Shown here: piece after piece, positions 21,157-31,727 of the stretch
Position numbering within the stretch: position 1 is the stretch's first letter
How the letters are laid out: the number at the start of each line of letters is the position of its first letter
Source of the DNA: Semisulcospira habei
Lineage: Eukaryota; Mollusca; Gastropoda; Semisulcospiridae
Reading direction: 5' to 3'
Assembly: GCA_036245525.1 (NCBI GenBank)
Contig: BTPG01000004.1
Coordinates: 235,945,973 to 236,009,972 of the forward strand
Length of the DNA stretch: 64,000 nt
Made by a program: the position numbers and the translations under genes
Notes under the pieces: model-generated
Told to the model about the DNA's origin: nothing
The model's input: only the letters and a program-made list of their open reading frames with translations
Database searches by the model: none

Positions 21157-21347
21157 CTGGTTAGACCTCCAGCTGGTGTCTCTCTTTTTAATAACGCTGC
21201 TCAGGAACCGTAACTCCTTCCAGTGCGCATAGGACGGCGTGTAATCCTCCTCCATTCCCTCACCACTGGACACAAACTGCTTTTGATTTTTCATTTCACG
21301 ATTGACGGACGAGAGGAAGCTCTGTATCTCGGTCTTGATGTCATTGA
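21157..21347 (-). CDS. MADF-like domain exon (second half of the domain)
   Basis: Minus-strand exon of 191 bp bounded by acceptor TTTATCTCAG (AG at 21348-21349) and donor CAG|GTGAGC (GT at 21155-21156). It starts in phase 1, ends in phase 0 and encodes 63 full codons: NDIKTEIQSFLSSVNREMKN.., then SSGEGMEEDYTPSYAHWKEL.., ending DTSWRSNQ. The order (basic helix, Ser-Gly turn with acidic residues, Y..W..L.FL, then basic end with S-N) matches the C-terminal half of MADF domains, which bind DNA and are related to Myb/SANT. The exon carrying the first half of the domain should lie at higher coordinates; I could not find it before 25.4 kb. Confidence 0.68.
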
Positions 21348-21679
21348 CTGAGATAAATGTGCAGAATACAACACATTACAATACAGGAACACGTTATTCA
21401 CCCTTGTCATCCTGATACACCATAAGTCGATCATTATAAGTAAGCAACGCCTATCAAAAAAGTCAACGCCTAGAAGTGTCCATTTTAAGACATGGTGTCG
21501 AGAGCACACTGGTAACAAGTACCACATAAGCCAGATACACGGACATCTTTTATATAACTAAATGTTCGCCCAATGACGTATTCTCATGTAAACATCATGT
21601 TATGTTCTAAATATGCAATGTTGAAAAATACTATTGTTGTACAGTGCAGGATTTTGTGTGCTGTGTGTGTATGTGTGGG

Positions 21680-22455
21680 GCAGTTCTTTTTGTTGTGTTG
21701 TTGTTGGGTTGTTGTTGTTGTTGGGTGGTTGTTGTTGTTGGGGTCATCATCATCATCAGTCCCTTGCCCGAACTGGGCGTTGGGGGGACTGAAAGGCAGC
21801 AGCAACAGACAGTGCTCTCCACTGAGTTCTATTTTGGGCGGTGGCAAGCAAGTCTGGCATCTCGAGTTCGGTCCATTCTTTTATGTTTGCGACCCAACTC
21901 TTTCTCTGACGACTTCGCCGACGACTTCCTTCGAGAGTGCCTTGGAGGATAGTCTTGGACAAGGTGTTGTGTCGGGTCACGTGGCCAAACCAAGCAAGCT
22001 TGCGCCGTTTCACGGTTGCCAGAAGGGGTTCATGTGGGCCCACCAGGGTAGTGACGATGCTCCGTACATATTCGTTGGTCTTGTGCTCGCGGTACGAGAT
22101 GCGGAGCAACTTCCTCAGGCACTTGTTCTCAAAGGCCTGGATTTTCTGGATTTGTGATGATCAAAACCACAAGCGACAGCAGCAGCAACATTCACATGAA
22201 CGGCCAGAAGCTAGAAGAGGTCAATAGCTTCAAGTACTTGGGAGCCACCCTGTCCAAAGACGGTAGTTGCACAGCAGAGATCTGTATCAGGATAGGTACA
22301 GCAACATCCGCAATGGCCAGGCTGGACAGGATATGGCGAAGTAACTCCATCAGCTTCACCATCAAGTACAGGCTTTACAAGTCCCTCGTAGTGTCTATTC
22401 TACTCTACGGCTGTGAGACTTGGACACTGCTTGCAGACTCAGTTGTTGGGGTGAA
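21680..22455. mobile_element. LINE fragment with internal inversion (twin-priming type)
   Basis: Two pieces of one ORF2 C-terminal region lie head to head. On the minus strand, 22149-21756 encodes KCLRKLLRISYREHKTNEYV.. through KLAWFGHVTRH and ends in a non-coding stretch with ATG/CAA repeats (minus-strand (CAA)n, 21690-21750). On the plus strand, 22154-22440 encodes FKYLGATLSKDGS.., ending LLYGCETWTLLADS, which precedes the minus piece in the intact protein. An inverted 5' part joined to a correctly oriented 3' part with its tail is the hallmark of twin priming. Both parts belong to an RTE/L1-like ORF2 with the L(L)YG(C)ETW motif. Confidence 0.8.
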
Positions 22456-22828
22456 GGGGGACAAATGGCTGCATGACATGACCAAAGGAAAGGGTGCGAT
22501 TTTCTCTTTGTTTTCTGCGCCTGCGCGGATGTAAAAAGCAAACAAAAATCCTGCTCAAGGCTGGTCTCATAATTATCACACAAGAAAAATTGCTACCATC
22601 CATCTTTGTCTTCAACCTTTATCAGAAAAAAATCAAGCTGCACGGAATGAATGGTTGCATGAGAAAATAGTGTCTGTGTTTACTACGCAACCTACTACTA
22701 CTTCCCATCATGCCGGCCTGAATTTTGTTCTTTGAAATTTGCGTACTTGTTTTATACCTCGCTACGGAACCTTCAGGTTAGGGCGATCGAACATTACGCT
22801 TAAACTAAAGTTACAACATGTTACTACT

Positions 22829-23134
22829 TGGGTGAGTTTTTCTCTCTATTCTGGGGCATGTGTTTCTGTCTACCCGAGGTCCATTCACCTGTATTTGCCT
22901 TTTTAAAACTCTCCCTACTGTCTTTAATAAGCTCTTGATATTGGATGTGTGTTGCTAAATGGTCTTAGCTTTATTTAGGCCCCATGTGTTAGGTTTATTT
23001 AATGTATTTGACCGGCTGGCGACATACATTCAATGTTCTGTTTAGTTTGTTTTTTTTCACAAGCAGTGCAGGCACGTCCTGAGAAAGCCTTGTTGCTGTC
23101 GGGACGTTAAGCAATGTACAATCAATCAATCAAT
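22829..23134 (+). mobile_element. LINE 3' tail ending in (AATC)n, copy 2
   Basis: Same family as 7812-8203, 5'-truncated: starts GGGTGAGTTTTTCTCTCTAT and ends GCAATGTACAATCAATCAAT. The copies differ by small changes such as an insertion in the T-run before CACAAGCAGTGCAGGCACGT. Confidence 0.8.
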
Positions 23135-23430
23135 CTAGTTGTAATCTTCAAGACAAAAAGCTTTTTTTTTCTTAAAATCAGCCACAGGATGTAATCCCTG
23201 ATGGGGAAATTCTCAGTCTGCCAATACAACACATGGCAAAGCACACCAAAATAAAAACACAAAGACTATTCAACACTCGATCATTCCACCACTCGGCTAC
23301 CAGTCAATTAATTAAATAACCATAACTCTCAGTTAATGAGATAACTGTAACAGACTTGGTACCTTTATCATACTCCTAGTCCCAGAAATACCCAGGGCTT
23401 ACGTCACAGAGCCAGACTTCTGGCATCTTC
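23135..23430. other. No recognisable feature
   Basis: A/T-rich DNA between two LINE tails. I see no ORF of note, repeat or RNA gene. Confidence 0.4.
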
Positions 23431-23562
23431 TTTTATGTATTTGTCACGTTACCTTTTCTGCTGTTATATTTATTTAAAATGTTATTAAAGACAGACATGT
23501 AAAAAGGCCTGCGTGCCTACTGTCTTCATCCTTAGAAAATAAAGTTTCAATTCAATTCAATT
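23431..23562 (+). mobile_element. LINE-like 3' end with (CAATT)n tail
   Basis: A short stretch ends with the polyadenylation-like AATAAAGTTTCAATTCAATT and further ATTCAATTC. A LINE 3' end with a pentanucleotide tail is the simplest explanation; the 5' limit is a guess. Confidence 0.5.
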
Positions 23563-24570
23563 CTTCAGGTAATAACCAGTGTGAGTGTGTGCAGCAATAG
23601 TGTAGAAAGGGGGGGGGGGGGAGGGGGGGGGGGGAAACGAAGAGAGAGGTACACTGCTCACTCAGAATGCACCAGTGTGTGAAATAAGTTTCACTAAAAT
23701 AGTTGAAGGGTAGTGCCAGAATAGCTTGGCATCTCTAGGTGCCATGTACCTTGCATATGGCAGTGTACAAATTTGAAACTTTTAGTCTCAGTATGATATG
23801 GGTTAAGACAGAACTATCATAATCAAATTTATTTCAGTGGGTGCATTTATAAGTCTGTGACTATAAGTATACAGCACATCGGCCACACATGTAGTAACTA
23901 AAGCCATTGGTCTGTATCTGTAAGTACTATAATGCAGCGTGCATATGGCAGTGGACAAATGTGAAGCTTTTAGCGGCCTGAGTATGATCTGGGTTAAGAC
24001 ACGTGAAAATGAGCAGTGTACCTCTCTCTTCGTCTTGTGTGTCCCCACTGCACTACGGCAGCGCACACCCATTCAATGACATTCATGATTTCACCGTTTG
24101 TTTGGGTCAGTTTGGCTGGCTTGGAGCTACCAGGGGACTTACCTAGGCCAACTGACCCCCAAGACGTCGGCATCCGTACTTCAGCACTGTACCGGGCCTG
24201 TAGTCGGCAGGAAAGTGGGGCGACAGTCTGGACGCCACGGTCATGAAAAAGGCTCTGTTGATAAAAGAGTTAGGCTAACGAAAACATTCAGTTACGCCAT
24301 AGGACATAAAATCTGAACAAATAAAACCAGCACAGATTATTTCCCCTTACAAGCACACCTATTGTGAGTGGGCATGTAGACATATCACATATATATATGT
24401 ATGTTGATTTACTAAACAGAGCATACAGATGTTACCACCCTTTTTATGTCACTGACTGAGCTTGACTGCAGATATTTTTCCACCAAGCTTCAAAAATACA
24501 TTTATATGCAGTAAAATGTTTTGGATGTGAAATGTCACTTGACCTAGGCACAGGTATACCACTCCAGCGT
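23563..24570. other. Stretch with simple repeats and an inverted pair; no gene
   Basis: Contains a G-run (23609-23634) and one palindromic-element arm (23703-23745). An inverted pair, AAGAGAGAGGTACACTGCTC (about 23640) and GAGCAGTGTACCTCTCTCTT (about 24012), lies 370 bp apart and contains duplicated segments (ATATGGCAGTG..CAAAT..GAA..CTTTTAG at 23755 and 23943). The ORFs at 23803-24316 have no recognisable content. Confidence 0.5.
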
Positions 24571-24574
24571 CAAA

Positions 24575-25065
24575 AAGTCAGTGTCGCCTAGTCTGTGAAG
24601 GTAAACCGGGGTTTGGTTACGTCTCCTGCAGGTGACGACCAGTTGTCAAGGGTTTGAGCCGGTATTTACTGTCATTGGCCAGGTGTGCTCAGCGGTAGAA
24701 GAGAACGAGAGAGGTACACTGCTCATTCTGTAGTTATTCATATTAGGTTCAGTGCCGCCAGTGGTAACTGCCCGACCTTCCGTCTACAAACCGGTGTCAA
24801 AGACGCTTCCACAGGCCGGGTGAGTCGACCTGTTATTTGTGTTAAACGTTTCTCGGCGACAAGCGGTACGTATTACTAGTTGTGTTACGAGTTGGGCTTT
24901 GCCAGTGGTTTTTGTCGCCTCTCGGGTCCGATCAGGGGAGTCAATGTCGGAGGCTAAAGCCCCGAGCTCTTACCTCTGATATTGACCCCCTGACCGGACC
25001 CACGAGGCGACAAGAACCACTGGCCAAGCCATACTCGTAATACGACGATTTTATCCTTCAACAGT
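24575..25065. repeat. Foldback repeat 3, copy 1
   Basis: About 490 bp, repeated at 43903-44395. Its right part forms a hairpin of roughly 70-bp arms: GTTACGAGTTGGGCTTTGCC / AGTGGTTTTTGTCGCCTCTC at 24881-24925 pairs with GAGGCGACAAGAACCACTGG / CCAAGCCATACTCGTAATAC at 25003-25042. The left part contains CGCCTAGTCTGTGAAGG and CTCCTGCAGGTGACGACCA. It looks like a non-autonomous element; no coding content. Confidence 0.75.
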
Positions 25066-25494
25066 GCAAGTGTAAATGCACGACGTGACCCCTCGAAGGA
25101 ACCCCTGCTGAAACGCAGCTCAGCCTCAGTGTTGGTGAAATAATTACATCTATTTACCGGTGGAACGTGAAATCCGCTTCGCGTGGCAAACTTATCACAT
25201 TTCGATTTTTGTTTTGGTGGTTGTTGTATGAAATATAAACCCAAAGTAGAACATAACATGTGCATATAACTGTTGCCTAACCCCATCAGTTTTTGTTCTT
25301 CTAATTTAAAAATAGGAACAACTTTGGAATAGAGCTTGTCCGAGCGCATTCCGGAGCGTGCACATGACGTTTTGGGCATGCGGCCAAAATTTAAAGAGAT
25401 TTTCTATTCCTATGATGAATGATTTATAGGAAAATTGCATGAATAGCAGACCCATAAAGAAAATAAAGAAAGAAAGGACATTTACAAAGGCCTC

Positions 25495-26052
25495 ACAGCC
25501 TATTTTGTCCTCACACTTCCTAAGTTGTCTGACAGTCTACCTTTCCGCTGCGGCAGCCGCCGTGAGGAGACTGTCCTTGCTCGGCTCCACATCGGGCACA
25601 CATATGTTACGCACTCTTACTTACTTAAACAGGATGAGCGTCCATGGTGTTTTGCCTGTGATGAGCAGTTTTCTGTTCGACACTTTTTGCTGTATTGTGC
25701 TGACCTAATTGACACCAGATATAAACACTTCACAGCAGACTCCTTGAAGGTTTTGTTCCGGGATGTTCCCCCGGACAAAATCTTCAATTTTTTGAGAGAA
25801 TGCAATATTTTTAACAAGATCTGAGCATTCATAGACTATGTGAATTTTTTTATTTGCCCTTTTTGAGAGTCTGTAGACGTTTCTTTTCCAGACATGTGCG
25901 ACATTTTAGCCTGAGATTTTTAATCTATATTTACATCTTGTCTTAAGACCTTGCTTTTAGTCTGGCTGACCAGATTTTTACCCATCCCGCCGTGAGATGG
26001 CCTTAGTCGCCTGCTCGGCGTTAAACCCAAATAACTAACTAACTAACTAACT
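25495..26052 (+). mobile_element. LINE 3' end: ORF2 C-terminus with CCHC motif and (AACT)n tail
   Basis: Encodes about 98 residues (25525-25824) ending FLRECNIFNKI. A zinc-knuckle-like block CFACDEQFSVRHFLLYC has spacing C-x2-C-x7-H-x4-C, as in the C-terminus of I/Nimb-type LINE ORF2 proteins. The 3' UTR carries CGCCTGCTCGGCGTTAAACC and ends in (AACT)n at 26027-26052. The 5' part is missing. Confidence 0.75.
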
Positions 26053-26515
26053 CAATTATTGCAATTCTGTACTGGCAGGTTTACCGGCAGATCAGATTTC
26101 ACTCTTGCAGATGATTCAAAACAATGCGGCGCGTCTCATCTTGAAGAAACGAAAGAGAGACAACGTTACACCTCTGCTGAAGCAGCTACACTGGCTGCCC
26201 GTAAAATTCCGCTGCCAGTACAAAATTGCAATTTTCGCCTATCGGCATTTTGACAAATCTCTCCTGCCGTACCTTTATGCCAAGCGGTCTGTTTATCAGC
26301 CATCCTCCAGTGTAAAACTTTTTAAAATCCCGAAGCTTAACATGAAAACTGTCGGGGAGCGTTCTTTCACCTTTTTAGCCCCAAGTGTGTGGAACTCGCT
26401 GCCAACTGAAATGCGGAATCTGCCCACATTGTCACAGTTCAAAGCTCACTTAAAGACTTTTCTTTTCTGTCGGGCATTTCACGGTCACCTGCTGTATACA
26501 GTCCATTTTTAATGG
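26053..26515 (+). mobile_element. LINE ORF2 C-terminal fragment (CR1/L2-like)
   Basis: Encodes about 150 residues with MIQNNAARLILKK, LLKQLHWLPVKFRCQYKIAI, PKLNMKTVGERSFTFLAPS and WNSLPTEMRNLPTLSQFKAH, which form the conserved C-terminal region of CR1/L2-like ORF2 proteins, and a stop near 26512. It abuts the preceding LINE tail directly, so one inserted next to or into the other. RT domain and 5' portion are missing. Confidence 0.8.
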
Positions 26516-26544
26516 CAATAGGGGTGACCGTTCATGGGAGGTTC

Positions 26545-27925
26545 AACAGTAACAGAAAATGTCAAATGTCCTGAGGCTGTAGTGAGTTAACCCCTGACAT
26601 CCTGAGGCTGTAGTGAGTTAACCCATGACATCCTGAGGCTGTAGTGAGTTAACCCATGACATCCTGAGGCTGTAGTTAACCCATGACATCCTGAGGCTGT
26701 AGTGAGTTAACCCATGAGGCTGTAGTGAGTTAATGACATCCTGAGGCTGTAGTGAGTTAACCCCTGACATCCTGAGGCTGTAGTGAGTTAACCCCTGACA
26801 TCCTGAGGCTGTAGTGAGTTAACCCTTGACATCCTGAGGCTGTAGTGAGTTAACCCCTGACATCCTGAGGCTGTGGTGAGTTAACCCATGACATCCTGAG
26901 GCTGTAGTTAACCCATGACATCCTGAGGCTGTAGTGAGTTAACCCATGACATCCTGAGGCTGTAGTGAGTTAACCCATGACATGAGGCTGTAGTGAGTTA
27001 ACCCATGACATCCTGAGGCTGTAGTGAGTTAGACATCCTGAGGCTGTAGTGAGTTAACCCATGACATCCTGAGGCTGTAGTGAGTTAACCCATGACATGA
27101 GGCTGTAGTGAGTTAACCCATGACATCCTGAGGCTGTAGTGAGTTAATGACATCCTGAGGCTGTAGTGAGTTAACCCCTGACATCCTGAGGCTGTAGTGA
27201 GTTAACCCCTGACATCCTGAGGCTGTAGTGAGTTAACCCATGACATCCTGAGGCTGTAGTGAGTTAACCCATGACATCCTGAGGCTGTAGTGAGTTAACC
27301 CCTGACATCCTGAGGCTGTAGTGAGTTAACCCATGACATCCTGAGGCTGTAGTGAGTTAACCCATGACATGAGGCTGTAGTGAGTTAACCCATGACATGA
27401 GGCTGTAGTGAGTTAACCCCTGACATCCTGAGGCTGTAGTGAGTTAACCCATGACATGAGGCTGTAGTGAGTTAACCCCTGACATCCTGAGGCTGTAGTG
27501 AGTTAATGACATCCTGAGGCTGTAGTGAGTTAACCCCTGACATCCTGAGGCTGTAGTGAGTTAACCCCTGACATCCTGAGGCTGTAGTGAGTTAACCCCT
27601 GACATCCTGAGGCTGTAGTGAGTTAACCCCTGACATCCTGAGGCTGTAGTGAGTTAACCCATGACATCCTGAGGCTGTAGTGAGTTAACCCATGACATCC
27701 TGAGGCTGTAGTGAGTTAACCCCTGACATCCTGAGGCTGTAGTGAGTTAACCCATGACATCCTGAGGCTGTAGTGAGTTAACCCCTGACATGAGGCTGTA
27801 GTGAGTTAACCCATGACATCCTGAGGCTGTAGTGAGTTAACCCATGACATCCTGAGGCTGTAGTGAGTTAACCCATGACATCCTGAGGCTGTAGTGAGTT
27901 AACCCCTGACATCCTAAGGCTTATT
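26545..27925. repeat. 31-bp minisatellite, about 44 units
   Basis: Unit ACATCCTGAGGCTGTAGTGA plus GTTAACCCATG. Some units lack ATCC, or the GTTAACCC part. A small array of the same unit lies at 45000-45160, at the equivalent position upstream of paralogue 3, so it existed before the gene duplication and has expanded here. Confidence 0.95.
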
Positions 27926-28110
27926 GGGTAGAACTTGCTTCTTGTTCTGTGAAGGCTGCAGTACACATTACGACATAGATCAACTGCTGTAGTTCAAGGG
28001 TGGTGCCACAAAAGTTTGGGGCCTTGCGGCACCAAGCTATTCAGGCACCACCATGGAACTATCAGTCAAATTCATTTCAAGCAATGGGTGTATCGGGGTG
28101 AATAGGGTTA
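27926..28110. repeat. Palindromic element copy upstream of paralogue 2
   Basis: GTTCAAGGGTGGTGCCACAA..GGCACCAAGCTATTCAGGCA..GGAACTATCAGTC, followed by AATTCATTTCAAGCAATGGG and GTGAATAGGGTTAATTAACC. The paralogous copy at 45225-45345 shows the same right flank, so the insertion predates the duplication. Confidence 0.75.
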
Positions 28111-28185
28111 ATTAACCCCTTGTGCATGCAGGCAGCTATAAAGCACACAGTACCGGTGGCTGCCTGCGTGTGGAGCAATACATCA

Positions 28186-28284
28186 CGTGAGCGTGCTTGT
28201 TGGGTTCAGTTCGCGGCGGCGCTTTGAGCCGATTTTCAATTGGGATAAAGCGCCTATTTAATGCGCTTATTATTATTACATACA
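28186..28284 (+). mobile_element. Short LINE/SINE 3' end inserted upstream of the paralogue 2 coiled-coil exon
   Basis: Paralogue 3 reads GAGCAATATATGCCGGTATA at this site. Paralogue 2 has about 100 extra bases between GAGCAATACAT and ATATGCCGCTATA, ending AAATGCGCTTATTATTATTA then CATAC. The AT-rich trinucleotide tail and the possible duplicated ACAT at the borders indicate a 5'-truncated retroposon, with paralogue 3 as the empty site. Confidence 0.7.
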
Positions 28285-28326
28285 TATGCCGCTATATTTA
28301 TACTTTTCTTTTCCCTTTGTTCACAG

Positions 28327-28535
28327 TACATGTATTCAGATTGTGTTGGCTCGTGAACAGACCAGGATTCTGGTCACAGCTGTGGACACAAGGATGGACG
28401 TTGGAAAGACAGATGGACTGCAGCACACAGAGCATCACAGCTTCCTGCAAGTAGAACTCGCGGCGGCACAACTGAAGCGTGATGCAGATACTATTGCAAC
28501 CTTGAGATCTACTATTGCTTCCATGCAAACACAGT
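28327..28535 (+). CDS. Zinc-finger paralogue 2, coiled-coil exon (209 bp)
   Basis: Acceptor TTCCCTTTGTTCACAG (AG 28325-28326) and donor CAGT|GTAAGT (GT 28536-28537). It enters in phase 2 and leaves in phase 1, matching the next exon. It encodes about 69 residues (..TCIQIVLAREQTRILVTA.. to ..QLKRDADTIATLRSTIASMQ..) with heptad-like Leu/Ile spacing. Paralogue 3 has an exon of identical length at 45448-45656. The exon is internal: earlier exons with the start codon are not identified. No other domain recognised. Confidence 0.75.
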
Positions 28536-28842
28536 GTAAGTGGGACCCCTGTGACTGCAGTCGATATTCTTTGATACAGAAAGACAACACATGATTTCCA
28601 GACATCAGATGTGGGTCCATACTGCACACATTTTGACGAAAAGCTGGGTTAAAAAGCCCGGACAAACATGCAGTATCGCTTGTTTGTCCAGGCTTTTAAT
28701 TCACTGTTTTCATCAAAACATGCAGTTCCAAAAATCTTTTTGGCAGAGGCGAGTAAAAAAAAACTGCGCGTCTTTGACACGCAGTCTTTCCTTATAAGCA
28801 AGGGGAGTAACTCCAACAAAGGTGGATTGCTTACCTCGATTG

Positions 28843-28881
28843 GTGGGGGGGGGGGGGGGGAGGGAGGGGGGGGGGGGGGGG
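28843..28881. repeat. G-rich simple repeat
   Basis: GGTGGGGGGGGGGGGGGAGG followed by more G, in the intron after the 209-bp exon. It may form G-quadruplexes and is prone to assembly error. Confidence 0.9.
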
Positions 28882-29215
28882 TTGATGCTTACTTCTGGAA
28901 ACTGACATCAACTTGACATCTGCAAGACTGGTGATGGACTGTATAAAAATCTTTGATAATAAATTTCTGGTTCTGATTGGCGGACAAGGTTGGAATAGCT
29001 TGTGGTAAAATGTCTTCTGAGTTTGTTCCTGGCACAATTGTATGCAGATGGTTGCTTTGAAAGTTTGAAAACTGTTGTCTTGTCAAATGACAGTGCACTG
29101 CCTCTTCTGAGTTTCACGCAGGACATGTTATGTTCTCTGCTGAGTCAGTGAGCCCATTATCTCATTACGTCAATTTTTACGTCCTTTGATGTCTGCATCA
29201 CAGTTCTGGAGACAA

Positions 29216-29318
29216 ATTGACCACAATACTTCAAGGGTGGTGTCAGAACAGATTGGCACCTACAGGCGCCAAGCGATTCTGACACAACCCTTGAACTATC
29301 ACCATCGATCCACATCCA
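29216..29318. repeat. Palindromic element copy in intron of paralogue 2
   Basis: ATTGACCACAATACTTCAAG / GGTGGTGTCAGAACAGATTG pairs with CCAAGCGATTCTGACACAAC / CCTTGAACTATCACCATCGA. The equivalent intron of paralogue 3 has its own copy at 53322-53430, so the element is older than the duplication. Confidence 0.85.
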
Positions 29319-29386
29319 ATCATAGCATTTCAGGGTTTTATGGGTTACTGGTGCAGTGTGTGACACAGCCACATGATATGTTGCAG

Positions 29387-29956
29387 ATGAGGTGGAGGTG
29401 AAGACACTGAAGAGAACGGTGGAGAATCTACGAGCACAGTTCGCCAGTTGTCAGCGCACCATCACAGATGAGGTGGAGGTGAAGACACTGAAGAGAACGG
29501 TGGAGAATCTACGCGCACAGCTCGCCAGTTGTCAGCGCACCATCACAGATGAGGTGGAGGTGACGACACTGAAGAAGACGGTGGAGAATCTACGCGCACA
29601 GCTCGCCAGTTGTCAGCGCACCATCACAGATGAGGTGGAGGTGACGACACTCAAGAGAACGGTGGAGAATCAACGCGCACAGCTCGCCAGTTGTCAGCGC
29701 ACCATCACAGATGAGGTGGAGGTGAAGACACTCAAGAGAACGGTGGAGAATCTACGCGCACAGCTCGCCAGTTGTCAGCGCAACATCACAGATGAGATGG
29801 AGGTGACGACACTCAAGAGAACGGTGGAGAATCTACGCACACAGCTCGCCAGTTGTCAGCGCACCATCACAGATGAGGTGGAGGTTAAGACACTCAAGAG
29901 AACGGTGAAGAATCTACGCACACAGCTCGCCAGTTGTCAGCACACCATCACACGAG
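29387..29956 (+). CDS. Zinc-finger paralogue 2, exon of seven 27-residue coiled-coil repeats
   Basis: Acceptor ATGATATGTTGCAG (AG 29385-29386) and donor CACGAG|GTAATG. Length 570 bp: seven 81-bp units plus 3 bp, phase 1 at both ends. Each unit encodes EVEVKTLKRTVENLRAQLA then SCQRTITD, a charged, Leu/Val-periodic helix with one Cys, so a long coiled coil for self-association is likely. The last unit ends TITRG. The upstream exon ends in phase 1 and the zinc-finger exon starts in phase 1, so the three join in one frame. Units differ slightly (KTLKRT / TTLKKT), and the unit number is the same as in paralogue 3. Confidence 0.82.
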
Positions 29957-30237
29957 GTAATGCAGTCACAGTAATGACAGCTGGATACAACAAAACTCAA
30001 ATAAAACTCCACTTTTTGACAGATCCCTGCTACCGATATCTGTCTTGTGGCTGCAGATTTTGGGGTATAGTCCAACAGGGGAAGATCCTCGGGGTGGGGG
30101 TGGGGGTGGGGAGCAGTTTCAAGGGTTCTGCCCCTACCCCCTCCTCTTTTCCATACATGTATTTTGTTAAGAAGTGGAAGACTCTTGGTGCAACTAATCT
30201 GACACTACCTGTAAATTATCATGGTGACTCCATGTGC

Positions 30238-31445
30238 TGCAACAGTTACCTGGTCACTAGGCGGCACCTCCACACCTTGGGCAATGTGACTGTGTACCTG
30301 GTCACTAGGTGGCACCTCCACACCTCGGGCAATGTGGCTGTGTACCTGGTCACTAGGTGGCACCTCCACACCTTAGGCAATGTGGCTGTGTACCTGGTCA
30401 CTAGGTGGCACCTCCACACCTTGGGCATTGTGGCTGTGTACCTGGTCACTAGGTGGCACCTCCACACTTTGGGCAATGTGACTGTGTACCTGGTCACTAG
30501 GTGGCACCTCCACACCTTGGGCAATGTGACTGTGTGCTTGGTCACTAGGTGGCATCTCCACACCTTGGGCAATGTGACTGTGTACCTGATCACTAGGTGG
30601 CACCTCATACCGTGGGCAATATGGCTGTGTACCTGGTCACTAGGTGGCACCTCACACCGTGAGCAATGTGGCTGTGTACCTGGTCACTAGGTGGCACCTC
30701 ACACCGTGGGCAATGTGACTGTGTACCTGGTCACTAGGTGGCACCTCCACACCTTGGGCAATGTGACTGTGTACCTGGTCACTAGGTGGCACCTCCACAC
30801 CTTGGGCAATGTGACTGTGTACCTGGTCACTAGGTGGCACCTCGCACCGTGGGCAATGTGGCTGTGTACCTGGTCACTAGGTGGCGCCTCACACCGTGGG
30901 GAATGTGACTGTATACCTGGTCACCAGATGGCACCTCACACCGTGGGCAATGTGACTGTGTACCTGGTCACTAGGTGGCACCTGCACACTGTGGGCAATG
31001 TGGCTGTGTACCTGGTCACTAGGTGGCACCTCACACCGTGGTCAATGTGACTATGTACCTGGTCACTAGGTGGAACCTCACACCGTGAGGTGCCACCTAG
31101 TGACCAGGTACACAGCGTGAGTGTGCCGATTGTGATCGCAGGTTTACAAGAACTTCTCACTGGAAAAAGCATGTATGCAAGAAATCTCACGTGCCCGGGC
31201 TGTGATGTACCTGGTCACTAGGTGGCACCTCACACCGTGAGCAATGTGGCTGTGTACCTGGTCACTAGGTGGCACCTCACACCGTGGGCAATGTGACTGT
31301 GTACCTGGTCACTAGGTGGCGCCTCCACACCGTGGGCAATGTGGCTGTGTATCTGGTCACTAGGTGGCACCTCCACACCTTGGGCAATGTGGCTGTGTAC
31401 CTGGTCACTAGGCACTACCTCCATACCATGGGCAATGTGGCTGTG
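30238..31445. repeat. 47/48-bp minisatellite in intron of paralogue 2
   Basis: Same units as at 7600-9920 (ACTAGGTGGCACCTCCACAC start). It emerges directly from a palindromic-element arm (CTGACACTACCTGTAAATTA, 30200-30219). Ends in GGCTGTGGGGGTCAATGGGT then TAACCC. Contains an inverted unit and a piece of zinc-finger exon at 31089-31208. Confidence 0.92.
31114..31208 (+). other. Copy of zinc-finger exon sequence inside the intron minisatellite
   Basis: AGCGTGAGTGTGCCGATTGT through GGCTGTGATGT matches exon positions 33450-33546 of the same gene apart from a 2-bp deletion and one substitution. It carries the paralogue-2-specific CTCACTGGAAAAAGCATGTA. Just before it (31089-31114) a minisatellite unit lies in inverted orientation (AGGTGCCACCTAGTGACCAG). 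Confidence 0.93.
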
Positions 31446-31461
31446 GGGGTCAATGGGTTAA

Positions 31462-31710
31462 CCCAGATTTCAAGAAAGAATCCAGTTTTCTTCTCATCCT
31501 AAAAATAATTCATTCATTTCACTATGTACAAAGTGTATTTATTGGGTACAAAAAGAAAGAATCCAGTTTTCTTCTCATCCTAAAAATAATTCATTCATTT
31601 CACTGTTTACAAAGTGTATTTATTGGGTACAAAGAGAAAGAATCCAGTTTTCTTCTCATCCTAAAAATAATTCATTCATTTCACTGTTTACAAAGTGTAT
31701 TTATTGGGTT
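31462..31710. repeat. 81-bp intronic repeat, three units (paralogue 2)
   Basis: Same unit as at 9932-10820, directly upstream of the acceptor at 31726-31727. The first unit has ACTATGTACAAAG for ACTGTTTACAAAG. Confidence 0.92.
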
Positions 31711-31727
31711 TGATTTCTTTTCAACAG

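Noticed and set aside
24600..24700. tRNA-derived SINE head in foldback repeat 3
   Set aside because: CGCCTAGTCTGTG and GGGTTTGAGCC loosely recall A and B boxes, but spacing and bases do not fit well enough to call.
26545..27925. CRISPR-like array of short repeats
   Set aside because: The units are contiguous with no unique spacers, and the genome is animal. The same holds for the arrays at 7600, 17126, 34724, 46150, 54340 and 63000. They are minisatellites.
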